Source: Apostichopus japonicus
Lineage: Eukaryota > Echinodermata > Holothuroidea > Aspidochirotida > Stichopodidae
Length of the DNA: 64,000 nt
NCBI RefSeq assembly: GCF_037975245.1
Contig: NC_092574.1
Coordinates: forward strand, 22,161,713 to 22,225,712
Direction: 5' to 3'
Made by a program: the position numbers and the translations under genes. Positions 43,125 to 54,008 of this stretch are shown here, piece by piece. Every line of letters begins with the position of its first letter. The first letter of the stretch is position 1. The notes below the pieces were generated by a model. That model did not search any database, was not told where the DNA came from, and saw only the letters and a list, made by a program, of their open reading frames with translations.

Positions 43125-43708
43125 GAAAAGATCAGTGAAGCATAAATTGTCATTTTATGTGTAGGCCTACTTAATTTAATTGAAGGATCTATTAATGTAG
43201 GCCTGATGCTATAGTTGTGCGTCTGTAATCTAGCCTAGCCAGGACTGTGATGTGTGCTTTTCGTTTGTATGACTAAAGTAGGACTAGTAGTATGAGGCGT
43301 AAAATAAAACAAGTGTAATGACAGGTTTTCAGCTAGTTTTCTATGCATTTCAGGTGTGAAGATAAACGTAAATGTCATTAACTAACGCATACTCTAATTC
43401 ATTACCTGATATCCATTTTTTCCCTCGTATGCCTGTCAAAATCTGACATTCTGAGTCGCTTCGTTTGTTCGCAACGAGCACAGTGTGCAAAGCTGCTATA
43501 TATTGTGTGTGGTGTTTTTCGTGTTTCGCGCAACTGGTAACGACAACTGGACCTATTTTGATGCCCATGGTTTGCGTGTGACGTCACAAATCGCCAGTTG
43601 GCCAAACTCTCTCTATATACGGCTCTGATCGACATAGATAAAGAGCGCCGCTATTTATATTAAGAATATATCAGGTAGCATACGCCCATTAAAAGTCCCA
43701 TTGACTTA

Positions 43709-44227
43709 GTTTAGTTTAGTAGAAAAAAAGGATCAGGAGGGACACTTAAGTCCCCATCAAGGACCCTATAGAGAGAAAAAAAAAACTGAAGACACAAACA
43801 CTCAGACCCGATTACAATGCTTAAAGTGCTTGTCCAAAGCATTCTTAAACCCATTGACACTACTTGCAAGTACAACTTTCTCAGGCAAACCATTCCACTC
43901 ATTCACAACCCTATTTGAAAAAAAGTTATGCCGAATATTAATCCTACTATGTGACTTTTGGAGTTTAAGACATTGACCTCTGGTACAACTACTGTTAGCA
44001 AACATGAAAAAGTCGGTAAAGGATAAATTGTCGAAACCATACACAATCTTGAAAACCTGGATCAAGTCCCCACGTAACCTCCTAAGCACCAGTGTGGTGA
44101 GATTCAACAGTTGCAACCGCCTGTTATAAGGAACACTCTTTAAGGAACTAATCATCCTAGTAGCCCTCCTCTGGACCTTTTCAAGTACTTCCTTATCCTT
44201 AGCAAAATATGGGTTCCAAGCCTGCCT
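43709..44227 (-). pseudogene. CR1/L2-like LINE 3' fragment just outside the inverted repeat
   Basis: Minus-strand copy of the same LINE subfamily as the 577-codon ORF. The 117-codon open stretch 43802-44155 ends with the same WN-LP-EKVVLASSVNGFKNALDKHFKHCNRV tail-type sequence, about 95% identical by eye, and the same 3' UTR hairpin and TTTAGTTTAGT tail follow. It breaks off at about 44227, where similarity to the LINE stops within GGGTTCCAAGCCTGC. It begins only about 80 bp beyond the right target duplication. Confidence 0.85.
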
Positions 44228-45368
44228 GCTTACACACTAAATCACAAAAGTAATGTGGTCTCTAAGACTAGATAGAAGTTTTCACTGTCTTAACCCTACC
44301 CATCACCGGATAGCTGAGAAGTTGGCCTTTCATGGCACCATCAATTTTCCGTATCATGACCATGTTGATGTTTTGCTCTCCGAGCCGGAAGTTTTCGTCA
44401 CTTGTAAACAAACCTCTTCACTCAGTAGTAAACAATTTTCCTACGCTGCTCCTGGGAGGCCTAAAGGGGTCTAAAATTGCCTCAATTGACCCAATGTTCT
44501 CACCATATGTACTTCCATGCATGCTCTTTAACATGCAAGCCACAAAAAAAAACTAGATCATGATTGATAACAGGTCAAAAAAGATGTTCTCCTGCTGCTT
44601 TTTATGCACTTTTCCTGAGAGAGGAGGACAATCGAGCGGATGGATATAGACTCTAATAGGAGTATGCCACCGTCAATGGTTTAGAGTTAGACTAGAGCCG
44701 TATGCGATACTGTTTTTTCGTAGTACAGGGAGGGGAAAGTGAATTATTCATACAATTTAATAAATATTCATATTACATGTTTCTCAGCACGAAAAGCACT
44801 AGCGAACCACGTTATCATTGTGGGCTAATACTTCTAATGATATGATTGGTAAGTACTGTGTGTAATTTGAAGAAAGAAAAACAAAGTTGGGGTTGAGTTA
44901 CACGGTGAAGCAAGTATCCAGTAAACGAGCAGATTTTTGACGCACATAATTCCCCATGACCGAAGTCACAGTGAAGAATGTCTGGGCATTTGGATTAATT
45001 TGTATAGACAGTAATGCATTGAAAGTACAAAAAGAAAAGCGAAGTGGACATTAAGAGTGCCCCCCCCAATGGGTTTGGTGTGAATGATTGATAGGGGGGG
45101 TGTAAAGAGGCATTATTAGCCCACTAGCTTGTAATTGTGACGATCAGCAGCACTCTCTGTTCCGGTAAGTTAATGTGATCTTTTTTGCCCGCCAAGTCAG
45201 TGCTTGTGAAGAAATATTTCAAAATACTTCAAAAGTCACAGTTAACTTTTCAGGAATCAAATGAAATGAACCGGTCAATTGGGGCAACCACGGTGGAGTG
45301 ATAGTAACTTGGGTAACATAAACAGATTACAATCTAACATTAGCTACATCAAATCATACCAACCTGCT
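44228..45368. other. Non-coding; diverged inverted repeat partner of about 48240-48310
   Basis: No gene recognised. TTTTTTCGTAGTACAGGGAG-GGGAAAGTGAATTATTCAT near 44712-44755 resembles the reverse complement of 48240-48285 (TTTTTCGTAGCACAGCGAGGGGAAAGTCATGAATATT). AACCTGCT at 45361-45368 is the left target duplication of the next element. Confidence 0.35.
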
Positions 45369-45871
45369 CAGTGGCGGAGCTAAGGGTATTGGTCATGGGG
45401 GCGAGAATGGTCTGTAGGGGCGCTTTGACACTATCTAAGCGGGGCGCCACCACAGGTTGGCGCGGAGCGTACAGAAATTTTTTGAACAAAGATACTTCCT
45501 AGATCGCCGGAAATGACCCTTTCCGGGCCTTGCTAATTTGCAGATAAACGAAGAATAAATAGGTGTCATCGCCATTTGTGACAACTCGGAAGTTTATATG
45601 GGTATTGAAAGTACATGCGCTTGGAAAGAGTTTCGTACAACGGAAGTGCCGATAAATTAGAGACAGCCGTTAGAGCATTTTGTCAGAAAATTACACCAAC
45701 AAAATGTGACAAATGTCAATAGGTAGATGAGAGCGCAATAAAAAAGTCAATAATGGCAAATAAGTAAAAAGTGGTAAAAAGCTGAAAAGGGCGCCAGCAG
45801 TCCATTTGAGTCGTCAAGGGGGGGGCGGATGCCCCCCCCCCTCCTCTGACTGTATGGACGCTCCACCACTG
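45369..45871. mobile_element. hAT-like MITE family A, copy 1, 503 bp
   Basis: Ends CAGTGGCGGAGC and (right) CGCTCCACCACTG, with AACCTGCT directly repeated at 45361-45368 and 45872-45879, an exact 8-bp duplication. CAGNG termini and 8-bp duplications fit hAT. The interior is shared in reverse orientation with 53239-53628: AAATGACCCTTTCCGGGCC, ACCAACAAAATGTGACAAAT and AAAGGGCGCCAGCAGTCCAT. It carries a G run and a C run near the right end and no transposase. Confidence 0.9.
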
Positions 45872-45982
45872 AACCTGCTCTCCCACATCACAAATGGTTC
45901 ACTTCTCTTTATACGTACTTGTATGTGATGATTTAATTTAAGTTTGGGGAGGATAAAATATTCATGCAAAATCTTGTCCAAA

Positions 45983-45985
<3 letters not shown>

Positions 45986-46016
<31 letters not shown>
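45986..46016. repeat. (CA)n microsatellite
   Basis: About 15 uninterrupted CA dinucleotides. Confidence 0.95.
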
Positions 46017-46019
<3 letters not shown>

Positions 46020-46153
46020 CACACCCAGAGGATCAGAACATGAACCGTGTATTTTGAATGTAAGTTATTGAAATAACAAGGAGGAAGGGGGCTTGATCAA
46101 ATTTCATATTGGTGCATTGCCAGTGAAGCTTTGAACCAGAAATTGCTGTATTG

Positions 46154-46645
46154 CAGCGACGTAGCCAAGAATTTGCATGGGGGGGGGGGAGCACATTTTG
46201 CGATTGATATGAGGGATGGGGTCTTAGGGTCGGGCTGTCTATTGCTAGCTTAGCTTCATAACATGCTGTTCGTGCAACAACTTATGACGAATCATAGAAT
46301 GGATGAGAACGCACGTTGTCGTCGTCGTTGTGCATATACGGTCCGTGACACTCAATCGAGTACGTGCGGTTAGGTAGGCTATATGTATTTTATTACGCAG
46401 TGGCCAACTGTAGGCTTGTAAAAGGCTATAGGCTACATTTAGCTAATTGCATCTGCCAAACTAAGTAGCTGAATCAGTAGGCTTGAATGTTACTACGATT
46501 ATAATCGAATTAACGGAGCTGACGAGTATTCAAGATCAAAAGAGCACTGACAAAATACCATGCAAAAAAAAGTTTTTAACATTTTTTCGACACTGAAAGC
46601 AGTTGCTCCCACTGCCCCCCCCCCCCACCCCTGGCTACGTCCCTG
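46154..46645. mobile_element. hAT-like MITE family B, copy 1, 492 bp
   Basis: Starts CAGCGACGTAGCCA and ends TGGCTACGTCCCTG. The flanking octamers CTGTATTG (46146-46153) and TTGTATTG (46646-46653) match at 7 of 8 positions, a slightly decayed target duplication. The interior (for example GAGAACGCACGTTGTCGTCG, GGCCAACTGTAGGCTTGT) is shared in reverse orientation with 50153-51017. Confidence 0.85.
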
Positions 46646-47266
46646 TTGTATTGTGCAAACCTTTAAGTGATGTGGGATTCATGGGACTGTGATAGGGCCA
46701 CCTGCTGGCAGAGTCAAGGGGGATAACACATTTGACCGGCAGTAATTCTTCAATATTTACCTCAGACTTGTCCAAAGTGATATGGTGTGCAAAAAACCCA
46801 AATGCTTGGTATTTTTAAAATAGAAATTTTCAATTAAGGACTGCCAATATGCAATAACTGTATAGATCTAGTAGTGCGTGTTGAGAATAAAATGTCACCA
46901 AAATTCCCACCAACATTTTTTTCTAAGGCACGTGAAGCAGTAATGTATAAAATGCATTAAGGGCCTAAATAGACTGATACAGTGTCAGCCGCGCGAGTAT
47001 TACTTTAATACCTCTTATTTCCAAATAACTTCCTTCAAGAACCTTCAAATTTGCGTTATCATTTGAGTCACCCAAACATGCAATTTGGGAATTGGGGGTT
47101 CATCGATGAGTCCAGATCCTGCCATTCTTATATATTATATATGCTTCCCTTGATTGAGAAGAAGCCTTTGTGTGCAAAGCAATTTTTGAGTTAGGTGGAA
47201 CATAAATTTTAGGTTGTAATAAATAGACCCAGAGTATCATCCAAAACTATTCTAGTTGCACGGCTA
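46646..47266. other. Non-coding, no feature recognised
   Basis: AT-rich sequence between two transposons; no exon seen. Confidence 0.35.
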
Positions 47267-47712
47267 TGGCAAGCCATGTGGGACAAACACCGCATAATAT
47301 ATCCGCGTTTTAATTCGAATATATACGCGTATTAATTCGAATATATATGTGTTGTAGCCTACATGTGTAAAGTTTCGCTTTTTGAAGCGATCTCGCGAGC
47401 CCGCCAAAACATTTATCGTTGGTATATGTACACAGCAAGAGCGGAAATGTTTTTTTCGTGTATATTATAATTAATCCGTGCATATATTGGACTTAATCCC
47501 CATATGTATTTTATTTAATACGTGTATATATTCGAATTAATACGTGTATATATTCGAATTAATACGTGTATATATTCGAATTAATACGCGGATATATTTA
47601 AGCCATATGATTGGCTAATAATATATACGCGTATATATTCCAATTAATACGCGTATAAATTCCAATTAATACGCGGATATATTATGCAGTGTTTGTCCCA
47701 CATGGCTTGCCA
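47267..47712. mobile_element. TA-flanked fold-back MITE (mariner-like), 446 bp
   Basis: Begins TGGCAAGCCATGTGGGACAA and ends with its reverse complement, with TA on both sides (47265-47266, 47713-47714), as in Tc1/mariner-type insertions. The inverted similarity extends about 45 bases (CGCATAATATATCCGCG against CGCGGATATATTATGCA). Inside, copies of ATTAATACGTGTATATATTCGA recur with a 22-bp period, clearest at 47512-47600, so most of the element is itself repetitive and self-complementary. There is no ORF. Confidence 0.85.
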
Positions 47713-49559
47713 TACACGGCGCCTTACTCAAACAGATTCACCCCCCCCCCCCCAGCTCCTTCCCTCTGCACTTTACAAAGATGCGTTGCATGGTTTCAAT
47801 GACCATCCTTTCATGAATCTGACATACTTTTAACATACAATGTAAACCTGATCTCAGAAACATCATATGAAAAGAACTTGTAAGTTGTAGCATATTATAT
47901 AATTCATTTATTTGTTTTATCGCCAATTGTGTACAAAGGGAAAGGAAGTCTCCTAAAAAGTCATAAAAGACTTAACAAGGTAGGAGACTCCCTGGGAGAA
48001 AAGAAAAGAAAAATGAACAAATATTTATAATACAGAATATACGTAATGATTAAATATACAGCATATATTTATAACATTTACAATGGACAACGGGTGGATA
48101 GGCTTTCTGCCAATGATGCAGTGTACGTTCACGAGCGTGCGCAAGTTGTACAACGGCGCTGTTCGCTGTAATAAGTGCATGACAAATGAATAATTCATTG
48201 CTCAACGTGGATGGTTAGATATTTCTGTAAGATCATGAAATATTCATGACTTTCCCCTCGCTGTGCTACGAAAAACAAAAATCGCCTGCGGTCCGCCAAC
48301 TTCTAGGTAAACTTCTATAAAAGGATTAATCCCAAACCACCAGAACCCTACCTCTCAGAATCGATTTTTGAAATGCGTGCAAGATAGCTTGAACTATGAA
48401 CTTGATGTTAAACAATAACTTCATCGATCTCCGTCGGCAAGTTCCGCAAACTAGTTAAATTTACCAAACTTTTAGGTCGCGCCCCATAATTTGCAGACCG
48501 TCGGTTGACCAATCAAGTTTGTTCTTATAAATCCGACTCTTTCATGTTGTTAGGCTATACGCTGTAGTTATCTCCCCTCCCTATATGTAGCATAACATAG
48601 TAGAGAGACGAAACAGAAGGAACTCAGCATATTATTAGCTTACTTTATAATAATAACAATAATGATGATAATAAAACTAATAATAATTACTTTCGCTGTA
48701 CGGCTACATGGGATACTAAATTCCAATGAAGAGACTACAAAGTCTATCAATGGTGGCATTTTATGCCCTAAACCAAGCATGACTGGGGAGCGACAAACTC
48801 GCTGCCTTGGGTCAATTAGGGGCTTTTGAGGCTACTGACTAACACTAAGTCATTGTGGTCATAGGCGTAGGAGGCGGGGGCAGGGGGTGGGTGCTGGGGG
48901 TTGCAGAATCCTCCCAAAACAAATATTTTGGTGAAAATTCGAGCAACATGCTGAGAATTTTTCGGGCACCTACTGAAAGAAAATAATTTGCAATGTGTTT
49001 TTCAATGGTTCAACTTATATTACTTTTATCATTATTATTGAAACTACTTGCCAAATAATTATAACCAATATGGAAGGGTAATAACACGGCAAATGATTGT
49101 ATGCTATTGGCATGCGATGTAATAACCGATGCATGCCTATATGATATGCACATTAAGACGTTGAGCGCGCGCGTAAATATTTTTCGGCCAAGTCGTTACC
49201 CCCCCCCCCCCCCCCATCAAATTGGGCTCCTACGTTTATGATTGTGGCTGACATAATTACAGACACATGTCACATTAATCCAGCCCCTTTTGCTGCTCAG
49301 ACACGTATTACTTACCAAGTACTAAATGTTTATAGAACTCACTAAGACAATTCCAATTCACAATTACAATCAAGGAGCTCGTCCTGGTAAGATGCAGAGA
49401 GTAGTATAGCGCCACCACATTGGACAGACTATATGTTTGTCAGGTAAATTCTCCCATTTGTTGTGAACCTGTGAAATCATTGGAGAGATGTTCTATGCAT
49501 GGTGGTCTCAGTGTATATTTTATGATCATCATTATGGTTTGCCGCTGAGGCAGTGATGA
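47713..49559. other. Non-coding with homopolymer and trinucleotide tracts
   Basis: Poly(C) runs at about 47740-47753 and 49199-49215; AAT-rich repeat at 48645-48692. No exon recognised. Confidence 0.35.
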
Positions 49560-49667
49560 TCCATTATTATTATTAGTAGTAGTAGTACTAGTAGTAGTAG
49601 AAGTAGTAGTAGTATAGTGGTAGTAGTAGTAGTAGTATAGTAATAGTACTATTACTAGTAGTAGTAA

Positions 49668-49706
<39 letters not shown>

Positions 49707-49735
49707 CAGTAGAAGTAGTAGTAGTAGTACATGTA
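49560..49735. repeat. (TAG)n trinucleotide repeat
   Basis: Mostly perfect TAG/AGT triplets with a few interruptions. The poly-Leu/Tyr/Thr ORF on the minus strand (49440-49751) is its by-product. Confidence 0.95.
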
Positions 49736-50152
49736 GAAAAACGGTATACAATTACTAAAATAATCAGTCGATCATTTAAGATTTGTAATTATGAGGAATC
49801 CCGTAAGACATATTTTCTCCGCTGTTAGATCATCATGTTTGACCGATAGTCAATACTTCAGACATTTGTCAAATGACAAATTTCTATACCGGCGGTAATA
49901 ACTACTTTTATCTGAACTGGTTGTCACCATTCGATACTTTTCATGTTATACAATTTTCATCGCTATGTGTCTCACTTTCTCCGTTTCGGTAGCTTTTCGG
50001 CAAATTAGAAAAAAAGTTCAGTTTTATTCACACCCTCGCTAGAAAAAAATCCTTAGGAAATTTCCTTGTTTTTGAAGAATAGTTATTGTCATAGTTAAGC
50101 ATAACCGTGGTGATGACGTGACAAGCATAAAACAATAGCATACTCAAACAAT

Positions 50153-51017
50153 CAGGGACGTAGCCAGGGGGAGCAGGGCAGCAACTGTTCCCCCTTTCCG
50201 TATCGAAAAAAATGTTAAAAACTTTTGTTTTTTAGCAAGTTATTGTGTCAGTGCTCTTTTGATTTTGAATACTCGTCAGCTCCGTTAACTCGATTATAAT
50301 CGTAATAACATTTAGGCCTACTGATTCAACTTCTTACTTAGTTTGGCAGATGCAATTAGCTAAATTTAGCCTATAGCCAGACTACAGTTGGCCACTGCGT
50401 AATAAAATACATATTGCTTACCTAACCGCATTCGATGGACTGTCACGAACCGTATGCACAACGACGACGACGACGACAACGTGCGTTCTCATCCTTTCTA
50501 TGATTCGTCCTAAGTTGTTGCACGAACGGCATGTTATGAAGCTAAGCTAGCAATCGTACATGATACGCGCTTTCTATAAATAATTATTACACTGCTAGCA
50601 GTAATTCACTGCAATAACGATATTTGTTTTTAGGCCACTGCACATCTGGCTGTCTTACAAAATCTGAAAGTTTATTGTGTCCATCAGTTAAGTTCGTCAA
50701 ATGTATTTAAGTCCAGACATTGGACAATAAACAAGAATCATTCTACTGGAAAATTGTAAAAGAGCACTATCTTTGTCTTTCTGATATAATATGTAAAAGA
50801 ACATGTAATAGAATTCAAACAGGAAACAAAATCTACTGATAATATGATATCATACGATAATGATGAAACTGCCCAAAACATTGCACCAAATCGCATCTAA
50901 GGACCTTCAATTGTTCAAAAATATCTCGAAGGGGAGGGGGTACCCCTTAGACCCCTCCCCCATATAAATCGCAAAATGTGATCACCCTTTTCAAATTCCT
51001 GCATGGCTACGTCGCTG
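50153..51017. mobile_element. hAT-like MITE family B, copy 2, 865 bp
   Basis: Starts CAGGGACGTAGCCAGG and ends TGGCTACGTCGCTG. CAAACAAT is directly repeated at 50145-50152 and 51018-51025, an exact 8-bp duplication. It is inverted relative to 46154-46645 and shares its terminal 100-350 bases, but it carries about 370 bases that the shorter copy lacks (roughly 50560-50930). No transposase reading frame. Confidence 0.9.
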
Positions 51018-53238
51018 CAAACAATTCATTGGCTGAATTTGTGTTATTTCTTAATGTAAAATCCTGGCAGTGGAGGGAGTGTGTATGAGAGAGAGAGGGG
51101 GGTGGGTGGGGGAGGGTGTGTAAGTCAGGGGAAGGGACGCAAGTTTAGGTCAGTTCCTCATGGGAGAACTTTTTTGTAGGTATAGTACTGCGGCGGCGCA
51201 GAATGGAAGGTGAAAATAGCTGGAGTGTCGCTAAATGATAACTAAAAAAAGAGTACAAAAAACCACCGCTTGTTACAGAATATGTTGTAAGCCACTTTTA
51301 GAAGTATGAATTGTACAGGTTATAGATTCTGAAAAATATTCAATAATGTGAGGGTGTTGATACGCCGAAGGCTAGAACTTCCGATGCTAGCAATAAAAAT
51401 GCTTATTTCTAGAAATAATACACACAAACTTCCCCTGCGTTCCATTTAAGAACGTATAACATGACATTTTAAGCATATTCACTATTGCCGCTTAACTAGA
51501 TATGCTTATGTAGTAAGTAACGTTAGCCTAATGTGGAATTCCTACTCACATTCGACCTTACACTTAGAACCAATCTTGGTCACTTCCATCTCCATGACAT
51601 TAGCCCGTCATAGACAATGATGAATATTTATACGAAAATATAATGTTAATGTCATCAACGATTGTTTTTATGACATAAATTACGTCACTGTTTGCAAGAT
51701 TGTATATATAGCCTATGTAATATTCATAAATTGTTCACATCGATTAGCAAACGTAGGCGCACACGAAAGTGTCAAATCGGTTAATTATGTATGAGTCCCT
51801 TACTTTGTGTTTAGACTTTCGTGATCTCATAAATAGCTTCCATTCGTTTTTAAACTGTTTAAGTTAAATTGACGTCAGTAGGCACATATGAACTTGTGTA
51901 TGAACCTTAAATGCATAATATATGAATGTCCTTAAATAACATTGGTCTAGAAATAAATCTCCCACACTCACTCAGTCCATCGTTCATATATACATAAAAG
52001 GTAATTCCTCCTATGAAAACTAAAACTAAACGCACGCACGCCCTCGCATACGTACGTTGACGCGGCCTGAAAATGACGTCAGGAAGTGAGAGCTATAACA
52101 AATCGTAGAAATACTGGCAGTTTTTAAGTGACCATTTTGATGGGGTAATATGCCAAACACAAATAAATGCCACTAACCACCTGGGACGTTGTTTCATTAC
52201 ATGCCACATTTCCTGGTATTTATGAAGCACAAAGGGAAACAGTGCGGATCAATATCTATGCATTTGGAAATATCTTTATCAAAGGCTAGATGCAACATAG
52301 AAATTGTGCCAAAGAAAGACAATAAAATAAAATTAAAATAAAAAGGAACTCATTTTAAACCCCGTACTACGTACAACGAAAACTAAACAACATTTTTTGA
52401 ATCTTTGCAACTGGATATTGGTACCGTAGTCAATATGTATACATACTATCGTTATTGACATTAATGACATGGTAAAAAAAAAAACATACAGTAATATGAA
52501 CACAAAGAAATATCAGGGTACGCAGTATTAACCGGTAGTATCTGAAAGTTGATACATGATAACTGTTTTCTTCGAGTGTAGTAATTACCGCAGGCCAACT
52601 GTAGGTGTTATTGTCTGTCCAACCAGGCGGAACATTGATCTATATATGTTTGTATTACAACAGTATGTAAACAGTAAAGTAAAAGTAATAGAACACAAAT
52701 ATAATACTTGACTCAGTATCAAAATGTACTCATGATTGAGCATTAAAATCCGACGTGCATATGCGAAAGAAAGAAACTAAAGTTACTCCCTGAAGTAATC
52801 AATTGGATTCTCGACAACTAAGCACGTTCATGACAGGCCAAAGTATCAGGCTGGACTTCAGGCTTAAACTTCTGGGTATGTCATTAGGACGCTGTGTTGA
52901 TGTCACGTGTTGCTTAATTTCTTGGATAAGTTGATTGAATGAACATACTACAAATTTAAGTAATATGATTATAGCACTGACTATATATGACCCGTGTATG
53001 TTTTGCACACAAAATTCATGAAAGACAAAGAGTAAGCTAAATAAATAAAAAATGATGATGATGATGATGACGACGATGATGATAACTACAGTGAGGATGA
53101 TTTACAACGCGCGTACATCCAACCAGAAGGGTGCTCAAGGCGCGAGAGAGAAATAGAGAAAGTATGGAGGGCTTTTGTATTGTTTTGTTCTGGGCAACCG
53201 ACGGTCATGGTCATTATGATAACACAACTATCGTTCCC
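51018..53238. other. Upstream non-coding region of the GAB-like gene
   Basis: No exon recognised. A GA/GT-rich tract lies at 51085-51125 and a GAT/GAC trinucleotide repeat at 53051-53083. TGACGTCA occurs at 52073-52080, a perfect CRE palindrome, in the only locally CpG-rich patch (52033-52085). Confidence 0.4.
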
Positions 53239-53628
53239 CAGTGGCGGAGCGTCCATACAGTCAGAGGGGGCGGATGCCCCCCCCCCCCCTGACGGACTCA
53301 AATGGACTGCTGGCGCCCTTTTCAGCTCTTTACCACTTTTTACTTATTCGCGATTATTGACTTTTTTATTGCGCTCTCATCTACCTATTGACATTTGTCA
53401 CATTTTGTTGGTGTAATTTGGCGACGACACCTATTTATTCTTCCTTTATCTGCAAATTAGCCAGGCCCGGAAAGGGTCATTTCCGGCGATCTTGGGAGTA
53501 TCTTTACTCAAAAAAAAATTCTGTGCGCTACGCGCCAACCTGTGATGGCGCTCCGCTTAGTTAGTGTCGAAAGCGCCCATACAGACCATTCTCGCCCCTC
53601 CTGACCAATACCCATAGCTCCGCCACTG
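53239..53628. mobile_element. hAT-like MITE family A, copy 2, 390 bp
   Basis: Starts CAGTGGCGGAGC and ends GCTCCGCCACTG, with TCGTTCCC directly repeated at 53231-53238 and 53629-53636 (exact 8 bp). It is inverted relative to 45369-45871 and lacks about 110 internal bases present there. It lies 380 bp upstream of the GAB-like start codon, so it belongs to that gene's promoter or 5' leader region. Confidence 0.92.
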
Positions 53629-54008
53629 TCGTTCCCCTTCCTAACATGGTGCCAGCTTCCGTTCACACAATTCCGAGATCATTTAGGTTGTTGCCGCTGT
53701 CGCAGCCAAACCGCCTGCACAGATCATGACAACGACTGATGTTAGTGGCGATTTGGAAGGTTTTGTACAGCAGAATTTAAATACGTAGAACTGGTCAGTA
53801 GGCTATATAGTGTAGCCTGATATGAAGGTTTGTTGATTTACAACAACAACATAATGCTGCCGCGATGCACATATGCCTTTTCTTCATGATCCAACGGCAA
53901 AAAGAGTCACCGTGATATCCAACCAAAACTTAGCTGTGATTAAGATTATCGACAAGAAGTGGTTTTCATTCGCGATTTATTTGGAATTAATCAACCTTTA
54001 GCGTTACC
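53629..54008 (+). promoter_or_regulatory. Probable 5' UTR / promoter of the GAB-like gene
   Basis: The sequence is less AT-rich than its surroundings. No TATA box or initiator stands out. An in-frame TAA at 53988-53990 precedes the ATG by 18 bases, supporting 54009 as the real start. The transcription start cannot be placed from sequence. Confidence 0.4.

Larger units (their letters stand above)
31686..43627. mobile_element. Composite fold-back hAT-like element, 11.9 kb, flanked by 8-bp target duplication
   Basis: The outer ends are CAGAGCCGTATATAGAGAGA at 31686 and its reverse complement ending CGGCTCTG at 43627. Outside them ATCGACAT is directly repeated (31678-31685 and 43628-43635). CAGNG termini with an 8-bp duplication fit the hAT superfamily (inference from termini only; no hAT transposase was recognised). 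The interior is two inverted arms with a 177-bp spacer that carries a third copy of the terminus at 37707-37734. Read as a single transposon, left end to spacer end, one full copy is 31686-37734 (6049 bp), and the right half is a second, inverted copy missing about 167 bp of one end. Alternatives are an inverted duplication made by aberrant transposition, or an assembly error. Confidence 0.7.
37745..43627 (-). repeat. Right arm of giant inverted repeat (5.88 kb)
   Basis: Reverse-complement partner of 31686-37567. The arm starts inside the sequence CAGAAATTATGAAAG and ends at the outer CGGCTCTG. Because the two arms are separated by only 177 bp, single-stranded DNA or RNA from here would form a hairpin almost 6 kb long. 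Confidence 0.93.

Noticed and set aside
31686-43627. Interpreting the palindrome purely as a long-read assembly or adapter artefact
   Set aside because: Not excluded, but artefactual palindromes would not be expected to end exactly at transposon termini with a direct 8-bp duplication and to contain a unique spacer with a third terminus. The arms also carry a few real differences.
49440-49751. 103-codon poly-Leu ORF resembling a membrane protein
   Set aside because: Product of the (TAG)n repeat; a run of leucines is forced by the triplet.
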